A stretch of DNA of 64,000 nt, taken from the NCBI RefSeq assembly GCF_025567265.1, contig NZ_JAOQJW010000007.1, positions 1 through 64,000 on the forward strand, in the 5' to 3' direction. Numbering within the stretch: position 1 is the stretch's first letter; each line of letters opens with the position of its first letter. This DNA comes from Dorea_A amylophila (GTDB lineage: Bacteria; Bacillota; Clostridia; Lachnospirales; Lachnospiraceae). A model generated the notes under the pieces. That model worked only from the letters and a program-made list of their open reading frames with translations, was not told where the DNA came from and ran no database searches. This document shows, piece after piece, positions 7,299 to 15,765 of this stretch. Both the position numbers and the translations under genes were made by a program.

Positions 7299-9144
7299 AA
7301 TTAGCACACCTCATTTTATCTATCAATTTCTCTGCTGACTCCAGCAGAGCATTGAGAACTTCTCTGGTTATAATCTCCATCCCTTCAACAGTTCTTGCAG
7401 GACGCAGTATGTCCCAGTTTCCTTTATATGACACTCTCTGTAAAAACACCATTCTATTTGTAGACTCTCCAAAATTATATGCCCAAGCTTCCGGATAAAG
7501 TATTTTCTTTACTGGCTTCTGAGCTTCTTCTGGCTTTTTCTCCGTTTCTTCCGCAAATTGTTCTTCTGCCTTTTCCTTTACAAGCACTTCTGGTTCTTCT
7601 AATTCAAAAATCATTACCCGTTCATCTGCAGTACCGCAAAACTGTCCTCGCAATTTATACTTGCAGTCTTTATTCCATCCCATAAGCTCATATAATGGCC
7701 CTGAAAATCCTTTACAGCTTTTTGGGAGCACCGCCCAACGTCCATCTCGTATAGTTCCCCATTTAATAGCATTTATGCTGCTTTTTTCGCATGGACGAAC
7801 TGCAATGCACTTTTCTACAGAATTGAAAAGTAATTCTACATACTCTACATCTTCAAATTTTTTCAAACAAGCTGTATTAAATACAATTTTTCCTGAAGAA
7901 ATCGTTACTGCCGGATCGAATCTTGTTGAAAAAAACTGCGCCCTCACAATTTCATAACCGCTTAAATCAAATCCTCGGTTTTCCGTTTTCTCTACACAAA
8001 TTTCATTATTGTTTTCAGAATAAGCACTTAATGATGCCTTTTTATAATCTGCTGACGAAAATCCATTCCATGCACGATTTACAGGTACAAAGCCTTTTAA
8101 GGCTCCCTGATCTACTACCTGTAAAGTTGGCAATGGATACCCTTTTTTCATATATTTGCTTGCATCCAGCATTTTTTGCGCTGCATCATAAATCTCCCGG
8201 CTCACAATAGCTTCATGGTGATCGGTCTGTCTATATTGGTTCCGATCATGGTTATTTTTCTTTGATTTATGATCCAGGTAATTAGGTGTAAAAGTTTTTC
8301 TTGATAAAACATCCCCACAATGCCTTTCATTGCGTAGAACATTTACAACTGTACTTCCTGTCCACTTTGTATTTCCTAATTTAGTTTTACGTCCTAAATC
8401 CATCAAAATTTCAGCAATTTCAGAAGTAGGAAAGCCACTCAGGAACAGATAATAACACAAGCGAACCGTATCTGCTTCCGACTCATTAATAACTAAATTC
8501 CCGTCCTCGTCCTTATCATAACCTAAGAGTTTGGGTGTCAGAAATATTCCTCTTGAAAACCGTTGTTCAATAGAAATATTCATAATTTCACTTTTCGTAT
8601 GTGATTCTTCCTGTGCTGCTGCCGATAACACTGCAAGCATCATTTCGCTCGTATTATCAAGTGTGTAAATATGCTCTGTTTCAAAAAATACGCCTACCTG
8701 CGGTTTCATATTTGCTAATTCACGAACTTTAGCAATACAATCCACGATATTTCTGGCAAATCGTGATACACTTTTGGTAACTATTAAATCTATTTTCCCT
8801 ACTTTGCAATCCTCGATCATACGATTAAATTCATCCCTATGCTGTAAAGATGTGCCGGAAATTCCCTCATCCGCATATATCCCAACCAGTGTCCACCCTG
8901 CATGTTCCTTTATCATATCTTCATAATGATTTTTCTGCAGTTCATATGAAGATGTCTGATTGGCATCATCTGTAGACACACGGCAATAAGCACACACCCT
9001 TTTGGTGCCTGCATCTTCAAATAATTTTTCTTTCTGTTTCGCAGGAATGAACTCTAATTCGCTGCGATCCACGCCCTTATACCTTGCACGAATCTTTTCT
9101 TTCCGTTCTTCCTGGCTTGCAGCATGTTTTTCCTGTTCGTTCAT
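7291..9144 (-). CDS. Serine recombinase with unusual C-terminal accessory domain
   Basis: 617 residues. Residues ~1-48 are a charged lead; the resolvase catalytic domain starts at about 50 with YCRVS (Ser57 nucleophile), GISGTSL, and VSRFARN carrying the conserved arginines. A recombinase DNA-binding domain follows (~200-310, TKWTGSTVVNVLRNERHCG). There is no Cys4 zinc ribbon or long coiled coil; instead residues ~385-610 form a domain found twice more just downstream. It overlaps the ATPase gene by 4 nt and the next gene by 8 nt, so all are co-translated. Likely an integrase/transposase for this ~4.5 kb module. The C-terminal domain probably modifies DNA or partner binding; this is inference. 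Confidence 0.88.
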   Translation of the reverse strand: MNEQEKHAASQEERKEKIRARYKGVDRSELEFIPAKQKEKLFEDAGTKRVCAYCRVSTDDANQTSSYELQKNHYEDMIKEHAGWTLVGIYADEGISGTSLQHRDEFNRMIEDCKVGKIDLIVTKSVSRFARNIVDCIAKVRELANMKPQVGVFFETEHIYTLDNTSEMMLAVLSAAAQEESHTKSEIMNISIEQRFSRGIFLTPKLLGYDKDEDGNLVINESEADTVRLCYYLFLSGFPTSEIAEILMDLGRKTKLGNTKWTGSTVVNVLRNERHCGDVLSRKTFTPNYLDHKSKKNNHDRNQYRQTDHHEAIVSREIYDAAQKMLDASKYMKKGYPLPTLQVVDQGALKGFVPVNRAWNGFSSADYKKASLSAYSENNNEICVEKTENRGFDLSGYEIVRAQFFSTRFDPAVTISSGKIVFNTACLKKFEDVEYVELLFNSVEKCIAVRPCEKSSINAIKWGTIRDGRWAVLPKSCKGFSGPLYELMGWNKDCKYKLRGQFCGTADERVMIFELEEPEVLVKEKAEEQFAEETEKKPEEAQKPVKKILYPEAWAYNFGESTNRMVFLQRVSYKGNWDILRPARTVEGMEIITREVLNALLESAEKLIDKMRCANYA

Positions 9145-10112
9145 ATGCTGTCCCCCACTTCCATATGCCAGTACCAGATTTTACCTTTTTTATATGCTTT
9201 TATTTCAGCAATTTTCTTTGCTTCCTGTACCGTTCTTTTTGCAATACCATACTCTTTCATTTTTTCATAAATATAGGTACTTGCTAAATCTTCTACTGAT
9301 AACAGTTTTTGCAGATATTCTACAGCAATATCTTTCTTTCCTGTGCTTTTCTCAACATTAAGCAACTCTTCCACATTTATCTGGCATTTTCCAATCCATC
9401 GAAACCCTTTTTTCTTATCCAGTTCAAACCCTATCGGTTCTCCTTCTGGTGCAAGGCTTGATTTTACCGGAAACATATACCGTTTCCAAGGTTCTTCTTT
9501 ATCTCTGGATACCATAAGAATGCTTCTCGCTGCTGCCGCAATGTCAATACTGCCTAATCCTCTGTATAATTGGTTTCCACCACCACTTTTGTTCATGTGT
9601 CCAACTAATACTATTGCACAATTAGTTTCTGCTGCCACCTTGGATAACTTTGATAAGATTTCTCGCATTTTTACTGCATTTGTCATATTTCCATTGTGAC
9701 CGATAAATGCCTGTATCGGATCAAGCACAACCATTTTCGCACTGATCTGTATAATAGCATTTCTTATACGTTCATCTTCCAGTGTCAATTCATCATTATC
9801 TTCCTTTATGAATGCAACCTTACTACAATCAGCCCCAGCCTGTTCCAGCCTTGGTTTTATCGTATCTCCTTTTCCATCTTCTGAACACTGATATATTACC
9901 ATCTCTGGCTTTTTTATCTTCTGTCCATCTGGCAAATATCCGCCTTTTGTTAGTATCGCTGCAACATGAATAATCAGTGTTGACTTACCCTCTCCCGGAT
10001 CTCCCTGCAACATTGTAATCTTCCCACAGGGAATATATGGGTACCATACCCATTCCACCTCCGAGGCTTTCACATTTGAATAAAATTCAACACCCGTATT
10101 TATACTTTCCAA
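9141..10112 (-). CDS. RepA-like RecA-fold hexameric ATPase (AAA_25 type)
   Basis: 323 residues resembling plasmid RepA/RegA-type replicative helicases. Walker A is GDPGEGKST near residue 38; Walker B is MVVLDPIQAFIG near 131; then VLVGHMNKSGG and a QLYRGLGSIDIAAAARS segment typical of the family, and a C-terminal winged-helix-like end. The start is a TTG at 10112, with GGGGG ahead of it; no ATG is available before an in-frame stop. First gene of the operon that continues with the recombinase (4 nt overlap). It might help replicate or assemble DNA during movement of the module; the helicase role is from the family, the link to the recombinase from gene order. Confidence 0.85.
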   Translation of the reverse strand: MESINTGVEFYSNVKASEVEWVWYPYIPCGKITMLQGDPGEGKSTLIIHVAAILTKGGYLPDGQKIKKPEMVIYQCSEDGKGDTIKPRLEQAGADCSKVAFIKEDNDELTLEDERIRNAIIQISAKMVVLDPIQAFIGHNGNMTNAVKMREILSKLSKVAAETNCAIVLVGHMNKSGGGNQLYRGLGSIDIAAAARSILMVSRDKEEPWKRYMFPVKSSLAPEGEPIGFELDKKKGFRWIGKCQINVEELLNVEKSTGKKDIAVEYLQKLLSVEDLASTYIYEKMKEYGIAKRTVQEAKKIAEIKAYKKGKIWYWHMEVGDSI

Positions 10113-10189
10113 ATTTGATGCCCCCGGTGTCTTTTACTCTTTTTTTCTACTACATGTGAATAATTGCATTAAACTTCTACTTATGTTTC

Positions 10190-10218
10190 ATTATAATATA
10201 TCTTTTTTGGGAATACAA
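10190..10218 (-). promoter_or_regulatory. Promoter for the ATPase-recombinase operon
   Basis: On the minus strand TTGTAT (10218-10213) and TATAAT (10195-10190) are separated by 17 nt, about 78 nt before the TTG start of the ATPase gene. The region between this operon and the divergent XRE gene is AT-rich, which fits a shared control region. Confidence 0.6.
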
Positions 10219-10291
10219 TAAGGAATATCAAATGTGTGTGGAGTTTCGCAATAAATCTTAACTAATAGTCAAAGTCTAGGAGGTGACAGGT

Positions 10292-10645
10292 TTGGAAGTA
10301 GAAATTGATTATCTTGCTATCGGTAAAAGGATCCGCACTGCACGTCTGTCAAAAAAAATGACTCAGGAAACACTTTCAAATATGATCGACGTTGCCCCTA
10401 CCTATGTCAGCAGTATCGAAAACGGACATACCAAATTAAGCCTTGCAACATTGCTCGGCATTGCTCAAAGCCTTGATACTACTGTAGATCAGCTTTTATA
10501 TGACAATACGCCTGTACTGGTTTCAAAATTTGATGCCGATATAAAAGAGCTTACTTCTGATTGTAGCAATCAGGAAAAAGAATTTTTACTGGAAATTATA
10601 AAATCAACCAAAACTGCATTACGCAACTACAAACCAGGCAAATAA
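10292..10645 (+). CDS. XRE-family transcriptional regulator
   Basis: About 117 residues. An N-terminal Cro/CI-type HTH covers ~8-62 (GKRIRTARLSKKMTQETLSN, then APTYVSSIENGHTKLSLATL), followed by a short tail. TTG 10292 is chosen because AGGAGG (10278-10283) sits 8 nt upstream; an in-frame GTG at 10283 overlaps that site. Divergent to the ATPase-recombinase operon, so it is the obvious candidate to control it, and it has its own terminator. Confidence 0.85.
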   Translation: MEVEIDYLAIGKRIRTARLSKKMTQETLSNMIDVAPTYVSSIENGHTKLSLATLLGIAQSLDTTVDQLLYDNTPVLVSKFDADIKELTSDCSNQEKEFLLEIIKSTKTALRNYKPGK

Positions 10646-10648
10646 TTT

Positions 10649-10682
10649 AAGGGCGCAGAAACTTTGTTATTTCTGCACCCTT
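10649..10682 (+). terminator. Terminator after the XRE regulator
   Basis: Stem AAGGGcGCAGAAA / TTTCTGCaCCCTT with one mismatch and an 8 nt loop, followed by CTTTTA, 3 nt after the stop codon at 10645. It separates this gene from the convergent HNH nuclease gene. Confidence 0.8.
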
Positions 10683-10757
10683 CTTTTATACTTTTGCGGT
10701 CTTGCTTCCTTGCGATGTTGTCCATTACGATTTTATATTATAGTTTATTCCGTCAGT

Positions 10758-11567
10758 TTAAGCTGAATACATAGAATATAGTATATCATCTGTTTCCTTT
10801 TTAATCTTTCTTAAATTATCTATATTCTTAGAAATCATATTAAAAAATGAAGACCAATAATTATTAGCCATTCCTATACCATCATCATAATATTGGAATG
10901 TTGTCAAATTTATATATTCATTCAACAATTCTACTACTTGTTTTCCCAAGTCAAGAGAATGTTGATTTAGCGCCTCATAAAGATCATCCCTTTTTTCAAG
11001 ATATTTATTTATGTGAAGCAATTCTTCTTCATACATAAAATGATGATCATCTATTTCATTTTGTAAATCAATCGGATTAGAAAAAGATTGTGCAAAATTC
11101 ATTTTCCAATATTTATATGAATATTCCAACAAATCATGGAAGCAATCAGTTGCATACTTGACCTGCTTTAATGCTTCCTTTTTCCTTTCCATCTGCTGGC
11201 TTTGAAAAGAAACTATATCTTCTCCCTTCAGACGTCGTTCTTGTTCATATTCCGCTATCATCTTCCACTTTAGCAATTCTTCTACTGGATATTCGTCTGG
11301 ATTTTTATCAATTAATGTGTGACAAGCACTACATAACCATATTCCATTATTTATAGATTCTCTTTCTTCTTTTGTCATTCTCGCATCATATCTTGCGCCC
11401 TTTGGTGATGCTCCTAAAATGTGGGCGGCTTCACCTATTGATAATCGTTTATCTTCCTCTCTATGAGGACCTAATGTTTCCCTTCTACAATTTGGATTTG
11501 AACATCTGCCCCCAACACGTTCACAAAGAATTGTCTTAATACGTTCTGAAAAATCAGCTTCTCTCAT
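10758..11567 (-). CDS. HNH endonuclease-like protein with helical C-terminal region
   Basis: 269 residues; ATG 11567 has GAGGAAG 6 nt upstream. The N-terminal ~110 residues carry an HNH fold with zinc ligands: CSNPNC, then GEAAHILGAS (first His), GIWLCSACHTLID (Asn-rich strand and final Cys/His). The rest is mainly helical with a charged coiled-coil-like stretch around 115-165 and no recognised domain. It lies between a partition operon and a regulator inside mobile DNA and is transcribed alone. Such HNH-plus-helical proteins occur among anti-phage nucleases and also as homing-type enzymes; neither role can be proved here. Confidence 0.8.
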   Translation of the reverse strand: MREADFSERIKTILCERVGGRCSNPNCRRETLGPHREEDKRLSIGEAAHILGASPKGARYDARMTKEERESINNGIWLCSACHTLIDKNPDEYPVEELLKWKMIAEYEQERRLKGEDIVSFQSQQMERKKEALKQVKYATDCFHDLLEYSYKYWKMNFAQSFSNPIDLQNEIDDHHFMYEEELLHINKYLEKRDDLYEALNQHSLDLGKQVVELLNEYINLTTFQYYDDGIGMANNYWSSFFNMISKNIDNLRKIKKETDDILYSMYSA

Positions 11568-11663
11568 ATGCAACTTCCTCTTTCTATAATTCCAAGGTCC
11601 CCTTAGTTACAAAGGATTTAAACTTATTCTATCATATCCCACTATAACAAAAAAGCATAAAAA

Positions 11664-11698
11664 TACCGCCAAACAGACTTATTCTATGTTCAGCGGTA
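11664..11698 (-). terminator. Terminator of the ParM/ParR-like operon
   Basis: Minus-strand stem TACCGC / GCGGTA followed by TTTTTATGC, located 13-47 nt past the stop of the ParR-like gene. Confidence 0.7.
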
Positions 11699-11710
11699 CT
11701 TCGATACATT

Positions 11711-12064
11711 TTAAATTTCGTTTTCAAATATTGACATTCCTGCAAGCATCATATCCTCGTCCATATCCAGATTATCACTATCTTCTGGCTCTGTTTCCTC
11801 GACTTCTCGACAACTCGTTCCGCCCATTGATTTTTCTATTTCTAACAAAAACTCCTTGTCTTGAAGTAACTGTTTTTTGATAGCGTCTATGCTCACTGCT
11901 CCTGTGTATGTTCCTGTTCCTGCTTCTCCATTCTTCATCCACGCCTGAACCAATTCTGTCACAAGTGCTGTCTTGCATCTTTTCTTGGTTTTTAAGTATT
12001 CTCCTGCTTCTCTCTGACGTTCATCATCTTCATTAAATATCAATACAACCTTAATCTGTCCCAT
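11711..12064 (-). CDS. ParR/StbB-like DNA-binding partner of ParM
   Basis: 117 residues. ATG 12064 is chosen because AGGAGGTG ends 6 nt upstream, overlapping the stop of the parM-like gene; a further-upstream start would cover the ribosome site. The N-terminus (IKVVLIFNEDD...REAGEYLKTK) looks like a short strand plus helices, compatible with ribbon-helix-helix ParR proteins; the C-terminus is very acidic (EETEPEDSDNLDMDEDMM). No strong family motif is visible, so the assignment rests mainly on the position right after an actin-like ATPase. It would bind the centromere-like repeats upstream and link them to ParM filaments. Confidence 0.65.
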   Translation of the reverse strand: MGQIKVVLIFNEDDERQREAGEYLKTKKRCKTALVTELVQAWMKNGEAGTGTYTGAVSIDAIKKQLLQDKEFLLEIEKSMGGTSCREVEETEPEDSDNLDMDEDMMLAGMSIFENEI

Positions 12065-12076
12065 GACCAGCACCTC

Positions 12077-13012
12077 CTACCCTCTCCGCAGACGTGCTGT
12101 TGTCAGTTTTTCATATCCAATCGCATTCGCCCGGACGTCATCAATAAATTCCACATATTTAAATTCCGGGGAATTTTCAATCTGTTTTCTGAGTAAAAGA
12201 CTTCCTCCACCAAGAAAGACCGCCGGATTTGTTCTAAAGTCGGTTACATGGGTATGTAGTTTATTGATAATTCTCTGTAACCAGTTTTCTGCCATTCGCT
12301 GAATTTCCAGTATGATTTTTTCATCTAATATGGTTTCTTCCTGCATTAAAACCTGTTCTACATCTGACGAATCCAAATGAATGCCATAGTTCTGTTGAAT
12401 CGCATTGGATATTTCAGACCGTAGAACAGCCATACCGGAACGATCACTGACACGAACTGATAAATCCGGTTTTCCATTTCTGATTACCAAAAGGTCAACT
12501 GTTCCATCCCCAATATCAATACAGTTTACCGTTCTATATTTCTTCAAAAGACTTGCCTTAAAACACATGACTGCTGCAAAATTCTGCGGGCTGACAAATA
12601 CATCTTTTAAATAGAAATTAACAGATTTTCCATTCATCTTAAAACTGATTCCATGTTTTGCATGATCTAAGAAATATTTCTTAAATGAAGTTGCCTGCTG
12701 ACCGTAATCTGCGGGTGGCAATCCCACGCCAAGCACTACATCTTTTCCCGTTAATGTAATTCCTTTATTACGAGCTTCCATTGCAAGAGCATATAATGTG
12801 AGAATAAAGTAATCATCATCTACTGTCTTATCAGCTTTAAACGGCATTTTTGTATCTGACAGTGTATAATATGTTCCCTGATACTCCAAAATATCTTCAT
12901 TCATAAAGCGTCCCGGTTCAGACACATATCTGACAAGTCCACATGGGAAGCATACATTCTCTCCCTTCATATTTCCATTTCCATGATCAATTCCAAAAAT
13001 GATTTCTGCCAT
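12077..13012 (-). CDS. parM: ParM/StbA-type actin-like segregation ATPase
   Basis: 311 residues. Actin-fold nucleotide-binding motifs are visible: phosphate-1 GIDHGNGNMK at the N-terminus, phosphate-2 CIDIGDGTVDLLV near 178-190 and FLGGGSLLL near 270. Size and order match ParM/StbA (plasmid type II partition) proteins. Start ATG 13012 follows AGGAGG. Followed directly by the ParR-like gene. Function: filaments that push apart plasmid or excised-element copies so that both daughter cells inherit one. Its presence suggests that part of this composite existed as, or passes through, a circular replicating form. Confidence 0.88.
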   Translation of the reverse strand: MAEIIFGIDHGNGNMKGENVCFPCGLVRYVSEPGRFMNEDILEYQGTYYTLSDTKMPFKADKTVDDDYFILTLYALAMEARNKGITLTGKDVVLGVGLPPADYGQQATSFKKYFLDHAKHGISFKMNGKSVNFYLKDVFVSPQNFAAVMCFKASLLKKYRTVNCIDIGDGTVDLLVIRNGKPDLSVRVSDRSGMAVLRSEISNAIQQNYGIHLDSSDVEQVLMQEETILDEKIILEIQRMAENWLQRIINKLHTHVTDFRTNPAVFLGGGSLLLRKQIENSPEFKYVEFIDDVRANAIGYEKLTTARLRRG

Positions 13013-13080
13013 CGCTTTTTCCTCCTGTTTTTTAACTGTACTTTAAGTTGCACTAACATATATTTTTGTTCCAAAATTGC

Positions 13081-13151
13081 TTCTATTTAAGTATCACTTA
13101 ACTCATTCTTACTATCACTTTTGTATGTCTTATTCTACTTAAATATTACTT
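13081..13151. repeat. Three 19 bp iterons, candidate parC/centromere
   Basis: Direct repeats of the form TTCTAYTTAARTATYACTT: 13081-13099, 13102-13120 (most diverged) and 13133-13151. Starts are 21 and 31 bp apart, close to two and three helical turns. An ACTTTTGTATGT sequence also recurs (13117-13128, 13148-13159, 31 bp apart). They lie between the divergent parM-like and XRE genes, where parC of ParMR systems and regulator operators are usually found. Which protein binds is unknown. Confidence 0.65.
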
Positions 13152-13235
13152 TTGTATGTGTTTTAAATATATACCATACATTTGTGTGTGTCAATACATT
13201 TTTATATATTTTTGTGTATTTAACAGTAAAAAATA

Positions 13236-13244
13236 TGTTATAAT
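13236..13244 (+). promoter_or_regulatory. Extended -10 promoter of the XRE gene
   Basis: TGTTATAAT (TG plus TATAAT at 13239-13244) with no good -35 box. Transcription would begin near 13251, so an ATG at 13251 has no leader; this supports the start at 13266. Confidence 0.6.
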
Positions 13245-13265
13245 CCCTTTATGGAGGTAGCGATA

Positions 13266-13889
13266 ATGACCGTTGGCGAAAAAATCAAATACTTTAGAAC
13301 TATGCATGGGTTCACTCAGGAACAACTTGTACAGGCTACTGGTTTAAGCATAAGCACTTTGCAAAAATACGAGTCTGATGAACGCAAGCCCAAGCCGGAG
13401 CAACTCTTGAAAATATCACAGGCCCTGGGCATTAGTATCAATATTTTTATGGATTTTGATATTCATACAGTTTCCGATCTGCTCTCGCTTATATTTAAAA
13501 TGAACGAGCAACTGGATTTAAACTTTGATTCTCAGAAAGATACAAACGGAAATATCATTCCTGACACCCTTACTCTTTCATTCAAAAATCCAATAATCAA
13601 TCAGAAGCTCAGCACTTACGTTTCTTTCTTAAACAAAATGACCGGCTCTGAAAGGGAACAATATACTCAAACGCTTCAGGAATTAGAGAATCAGCTTCTT
13701 AACGACAATACAGAAATTCACAAGACTGCTCCTGCGAGTAATTCCACTAATAACATACCGGATTCCACTTTTTCAGATCCGTCTTATCAGAAAATACAAA
13801 ACCTGTTATCTGATTGCACACCGCAAGAAATGGAATGGATCTTAAAATCTGTTCAACTCATAAAAGACTGTCTGCGTGACACTAAATAA
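13266..13889 (+). CDS. XRE-family regulator with ~140-residue C-terminal region
   Basis: 207 residues from ATG 13266, which has GGAGG 8 nt upstream (an in-frame ATG at 13251 precedes that site). The first ~65 residues are a Cro/CI HTH (GEKIKYFRTMHGFTQEQLVQ, SISTLQKYESDERKPKPEQL). The rest is unassigned; its last ~40 residues (LLSDCTPQEMEWILKSVQLIKD) resemble the C-terminal helix of the shorter XRE regulator at 10292 (DCSNQEKEFLLEIIKSTK), which suggests a shared oligomerisation tail. Divergent to parM, so a likely controller of the partition operon. Confidence 0.82.
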   Translation: MTVGEKIKYFRTMHGFTQEQLVQATGLSISTLQKYESDERKPKPEQLLKISQALGISINIFMDFDIHTVSDLLSLIFKMNEQLDLNFDSQKDTNGNIIPDTLTLSFKNPIINQKLSTYVSFLNKMTGSEREQYTQTLQELENQLLNDNTEIHKTAPASNSTNNIPDSTFSDPSYQKIQNLLSDCTPQEMEWILKSVQLIKDCLRDTK

Positions 13890-13942
13890 TTTTCGGAGGA
13901 TTCCTTATCACTATTACAGAAAATGATTATAGAAAAAAATTT

Positions 13943-13970
13943 GAGGGAAGCGTCACAAAACGTTTCCCTC
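13943..13970 (-). terminator. Terminator of the SEC-C gene
   Basis: Minus-strand stem GAGGGAAACGT / ACGCTTCCCTC (one mismatch) followed by AAATTTTTTT, just past the stop at 13987. It separates two convergent genes. Confidence 0.8.
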
Positions 13971-13986
13971 ACTCATCATGTATAGT

Positions 13987-15306
13987 CTATTTTTTTAGAT
14001 CTTCCAGTATTTTTTCTACATTAATTCCAATTCCGTTTAATTGTGGTTGCAGGATCAGATACTTTTTCAATGGACTTAGCTTATTAAGCAGTCGCATGAT
14101 TTTACCACTTTTCTTTTCTAATTCTAACTCTAATTCCTTCAAGTAAAACTTGTAATATGGAACTTCTATATTTGTTTCCTCGATATAACGCTTGATCAGT
14201 TCTATACTGTCGTTATCCTTAAGCTGTATAGCTGCATTGCCTACAATTATAAGAAAGTCTATGCTATCGGCTCCCATATCTTCAAATTCCACACTCTCCA
14301 GATACTCTTTCAGATTTTTGATTTTCTTTTGTTCTACCAAACAATCCAACAAATATATCTGTGCAAATGCTGTTTTTGCATACTCAAGACTTGTGCAAAA
14401 ATCCTGTTCTGCAACTTCATAATTTCCCATTTTCCAGTATGTATAGGCAATGTCAGAATAATATTTTACCTTTCCGGCTTCAGTAAACTTTTTAATGTTC
14501 ATTTTTTCACGCACATGCAATGCTTTTTCCAGCCACTTTACGTCTGGATCAAAGTTATGATACATTTCATACATCATTGCAATAACATCCTGCGAATACA
14601 CTTCATCTTCTGTATATAAATCTTCTTTTTCCAGTTCTGCCATCACTTCATCTGCAATCTTTTTCGCACTTGTATTATCAGAAACCAATGCAAGCTGTAT
14701 TGCCTTATCAAATTTATATTTCAATTTCATTAAGGAACTATCCGTCTTTTCAATCAAAATATCATCCAATTTAAGCAGCTCCGTTAATTGTCCTGACGGT
14801 AAAATGACAGACCGCAACAGTTCCAACATTCTCTGGTCTGTATGTACATCCACTTTTGTATTTTTTACAATAGCCTCAATCTGCTCTGAGAATTTTCCCT
14901 TATCATTATTCAGTTCATAATACAATAGCTGATAATATTCACATTCATTCTTCCAGTCCTCTGCATCCACCAATCCTTTTATAAATTCAAATCGTTCTCC
15001 CCAGTTATCTGTATTTCCTTTTGGTATGCAGTGAAAAATACGATCTGCCAACTCCGATAGTGCATTTACATCTTTATGTAACACAAATCTTCCAATTACA
15101 GGGTTATCCTTCAATATTCTGTTCGTATGCTTTCTTACATCTTCCAGATAATCAGAAAGCATCGCCACAGCTACATAATACGCTTTAATATAATTTTTGC
15201 TGTCGATTTCTTTTTTATAATTCTCTATTCCCTGTCCACTAAACGGTTTACAACACATGGAATACAAGCGTCCTGAACCACACAGGCATTTTTCATCATC
15301 TAACAT
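13987..15306 (-). CDS. SEC-C motif protein with TPR-like helical repeats
   Basis: 439 residues, cytoplasmic, single gene with its own terminator. Residues 7-19 (KCLCGSGRLYSMCCK) are a SEC-C zinc-binding motif like that at the SecA C-terminus. The remainder is helical, with TPR-like patterns such as VKYYSDIAYTYWKMGNYEVAEQ and LEYAKTAFAQIYLLDCLVEQ. SEC-C proteins with repeats occur as stand-alone genes of unknown role, some in defence or toxin contexts. Nothing here identifies a substrate. The start ATG 15306 follows GGGAG. Confidence 0.75.
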   Translation of the reverse strand: MLDDEKCLCGSGRLYSMCCKPFSGQGIENYKKEIDSKNYIKAYYVAVAMLSDYLEDVRKHTNRILKDNPVIGRFVLHKDVNALSELADRIFHCIPKGNTDNWGERFEFIKGLVDAEDWKNECEYYQLLYYELNNDKGKFSEQIEAIVKNTKVDVHTDQRMLELLRSVILPSGQLTELLKLDDILIEKTDSSLMKLKYKFDKAIQLALVSDNTSAKKIADEVMAELEKEDLYTEDEVYSQDVIAMMYEMYHNFDPDVKWLEKALHVREKMNIKKFTEAGKVKYYSDIAYTYWKMGNYEVAEQDFCTSLEYAKTAFAQIYLLDCLVEQKKIKNLKEYLESVEFEDMGADSIDFLIIVGNAAIQLKDNDSIELIKRYIEETNIEVPYYKFYLKELELELEKKSGKIMRLLNKLSPLKKYLILQPQLNGIGINVEKILEDLKK

Positions 15307-15379
15307 ATCTCATTTCTCCCATTGATTTATTGATTGATATTTTATCACATCTTCCGCATCATATAAATGGCAAAATAAA

Positions 15380-15409
15380 ACCACAGGCATATCACTTTAC
15401 ACCTGTGGT
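15380..15409 (-). terminator. Terminator of the recombinase array operon
   Basis: Minus-strand stem ACCACAGG / CCTGTGGT with a 14 nt loop, followed by TTTATTTTG, 20 nt past the stop of the last gene in the operon. Confidence 0.75.
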
Positions 15410-15429
15410 CATATTTCATACTATTATTT

Positions 15430-15765
15430 TTAGCAAGTCCTTTTATGTATCACCACAATCTTGCTAATTGGAAATCCCACCATATACCATACCGCCCGGA
15501 TTCCAAGCCATGCTGCAATCACACAACCAAATATCCCGCCTACAATTACGCACAGAGCAGCCATTCCAAGGATACCGGATAAATCCCAATGCCAGGGAAT
15601 TATAATAAACATATGTGGGATTCCCACTGGCACTCCGTAAACCAGCATAAATCTGAACCAGTCAATTTCCCCATCCACCATATAAATATATTTTCCAATC
15701 CATCCAAGCAGAAGCAACCCTGCAAATACTAAGATTCCTTTACATACAAAATTTTTAAATGTCAT
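15430..15765 (-). CDS. Small membrane protein, last gene of the recombinase operon
   Basis: 111 residues with three to four hydrophobic stretches (GILVFAGLLLLGWIGKYIY, FMLVYGVPVGIPHMFIII, GILGMAALCVIVGGIFGCVIAAWLG). No family recognised. Its ATG overlaps the stop of the recombinase gene by 4 nt, so it is translated with the recombinase array. No link between a membrane protein and site-specific recombination is evident; it may be cargo. Confidence 0.7.
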   Translation of the reverse strand: MTFKNFVCKGILVFAGLLLLGWIGKYIYMVDGEIDWFRFMLVYGVPVGIPHMFIIIPWHWDLSGILGMAALCVIVGGIFGCVIAAWLGIRAVWYMVGFPISKIVVIHKRTC

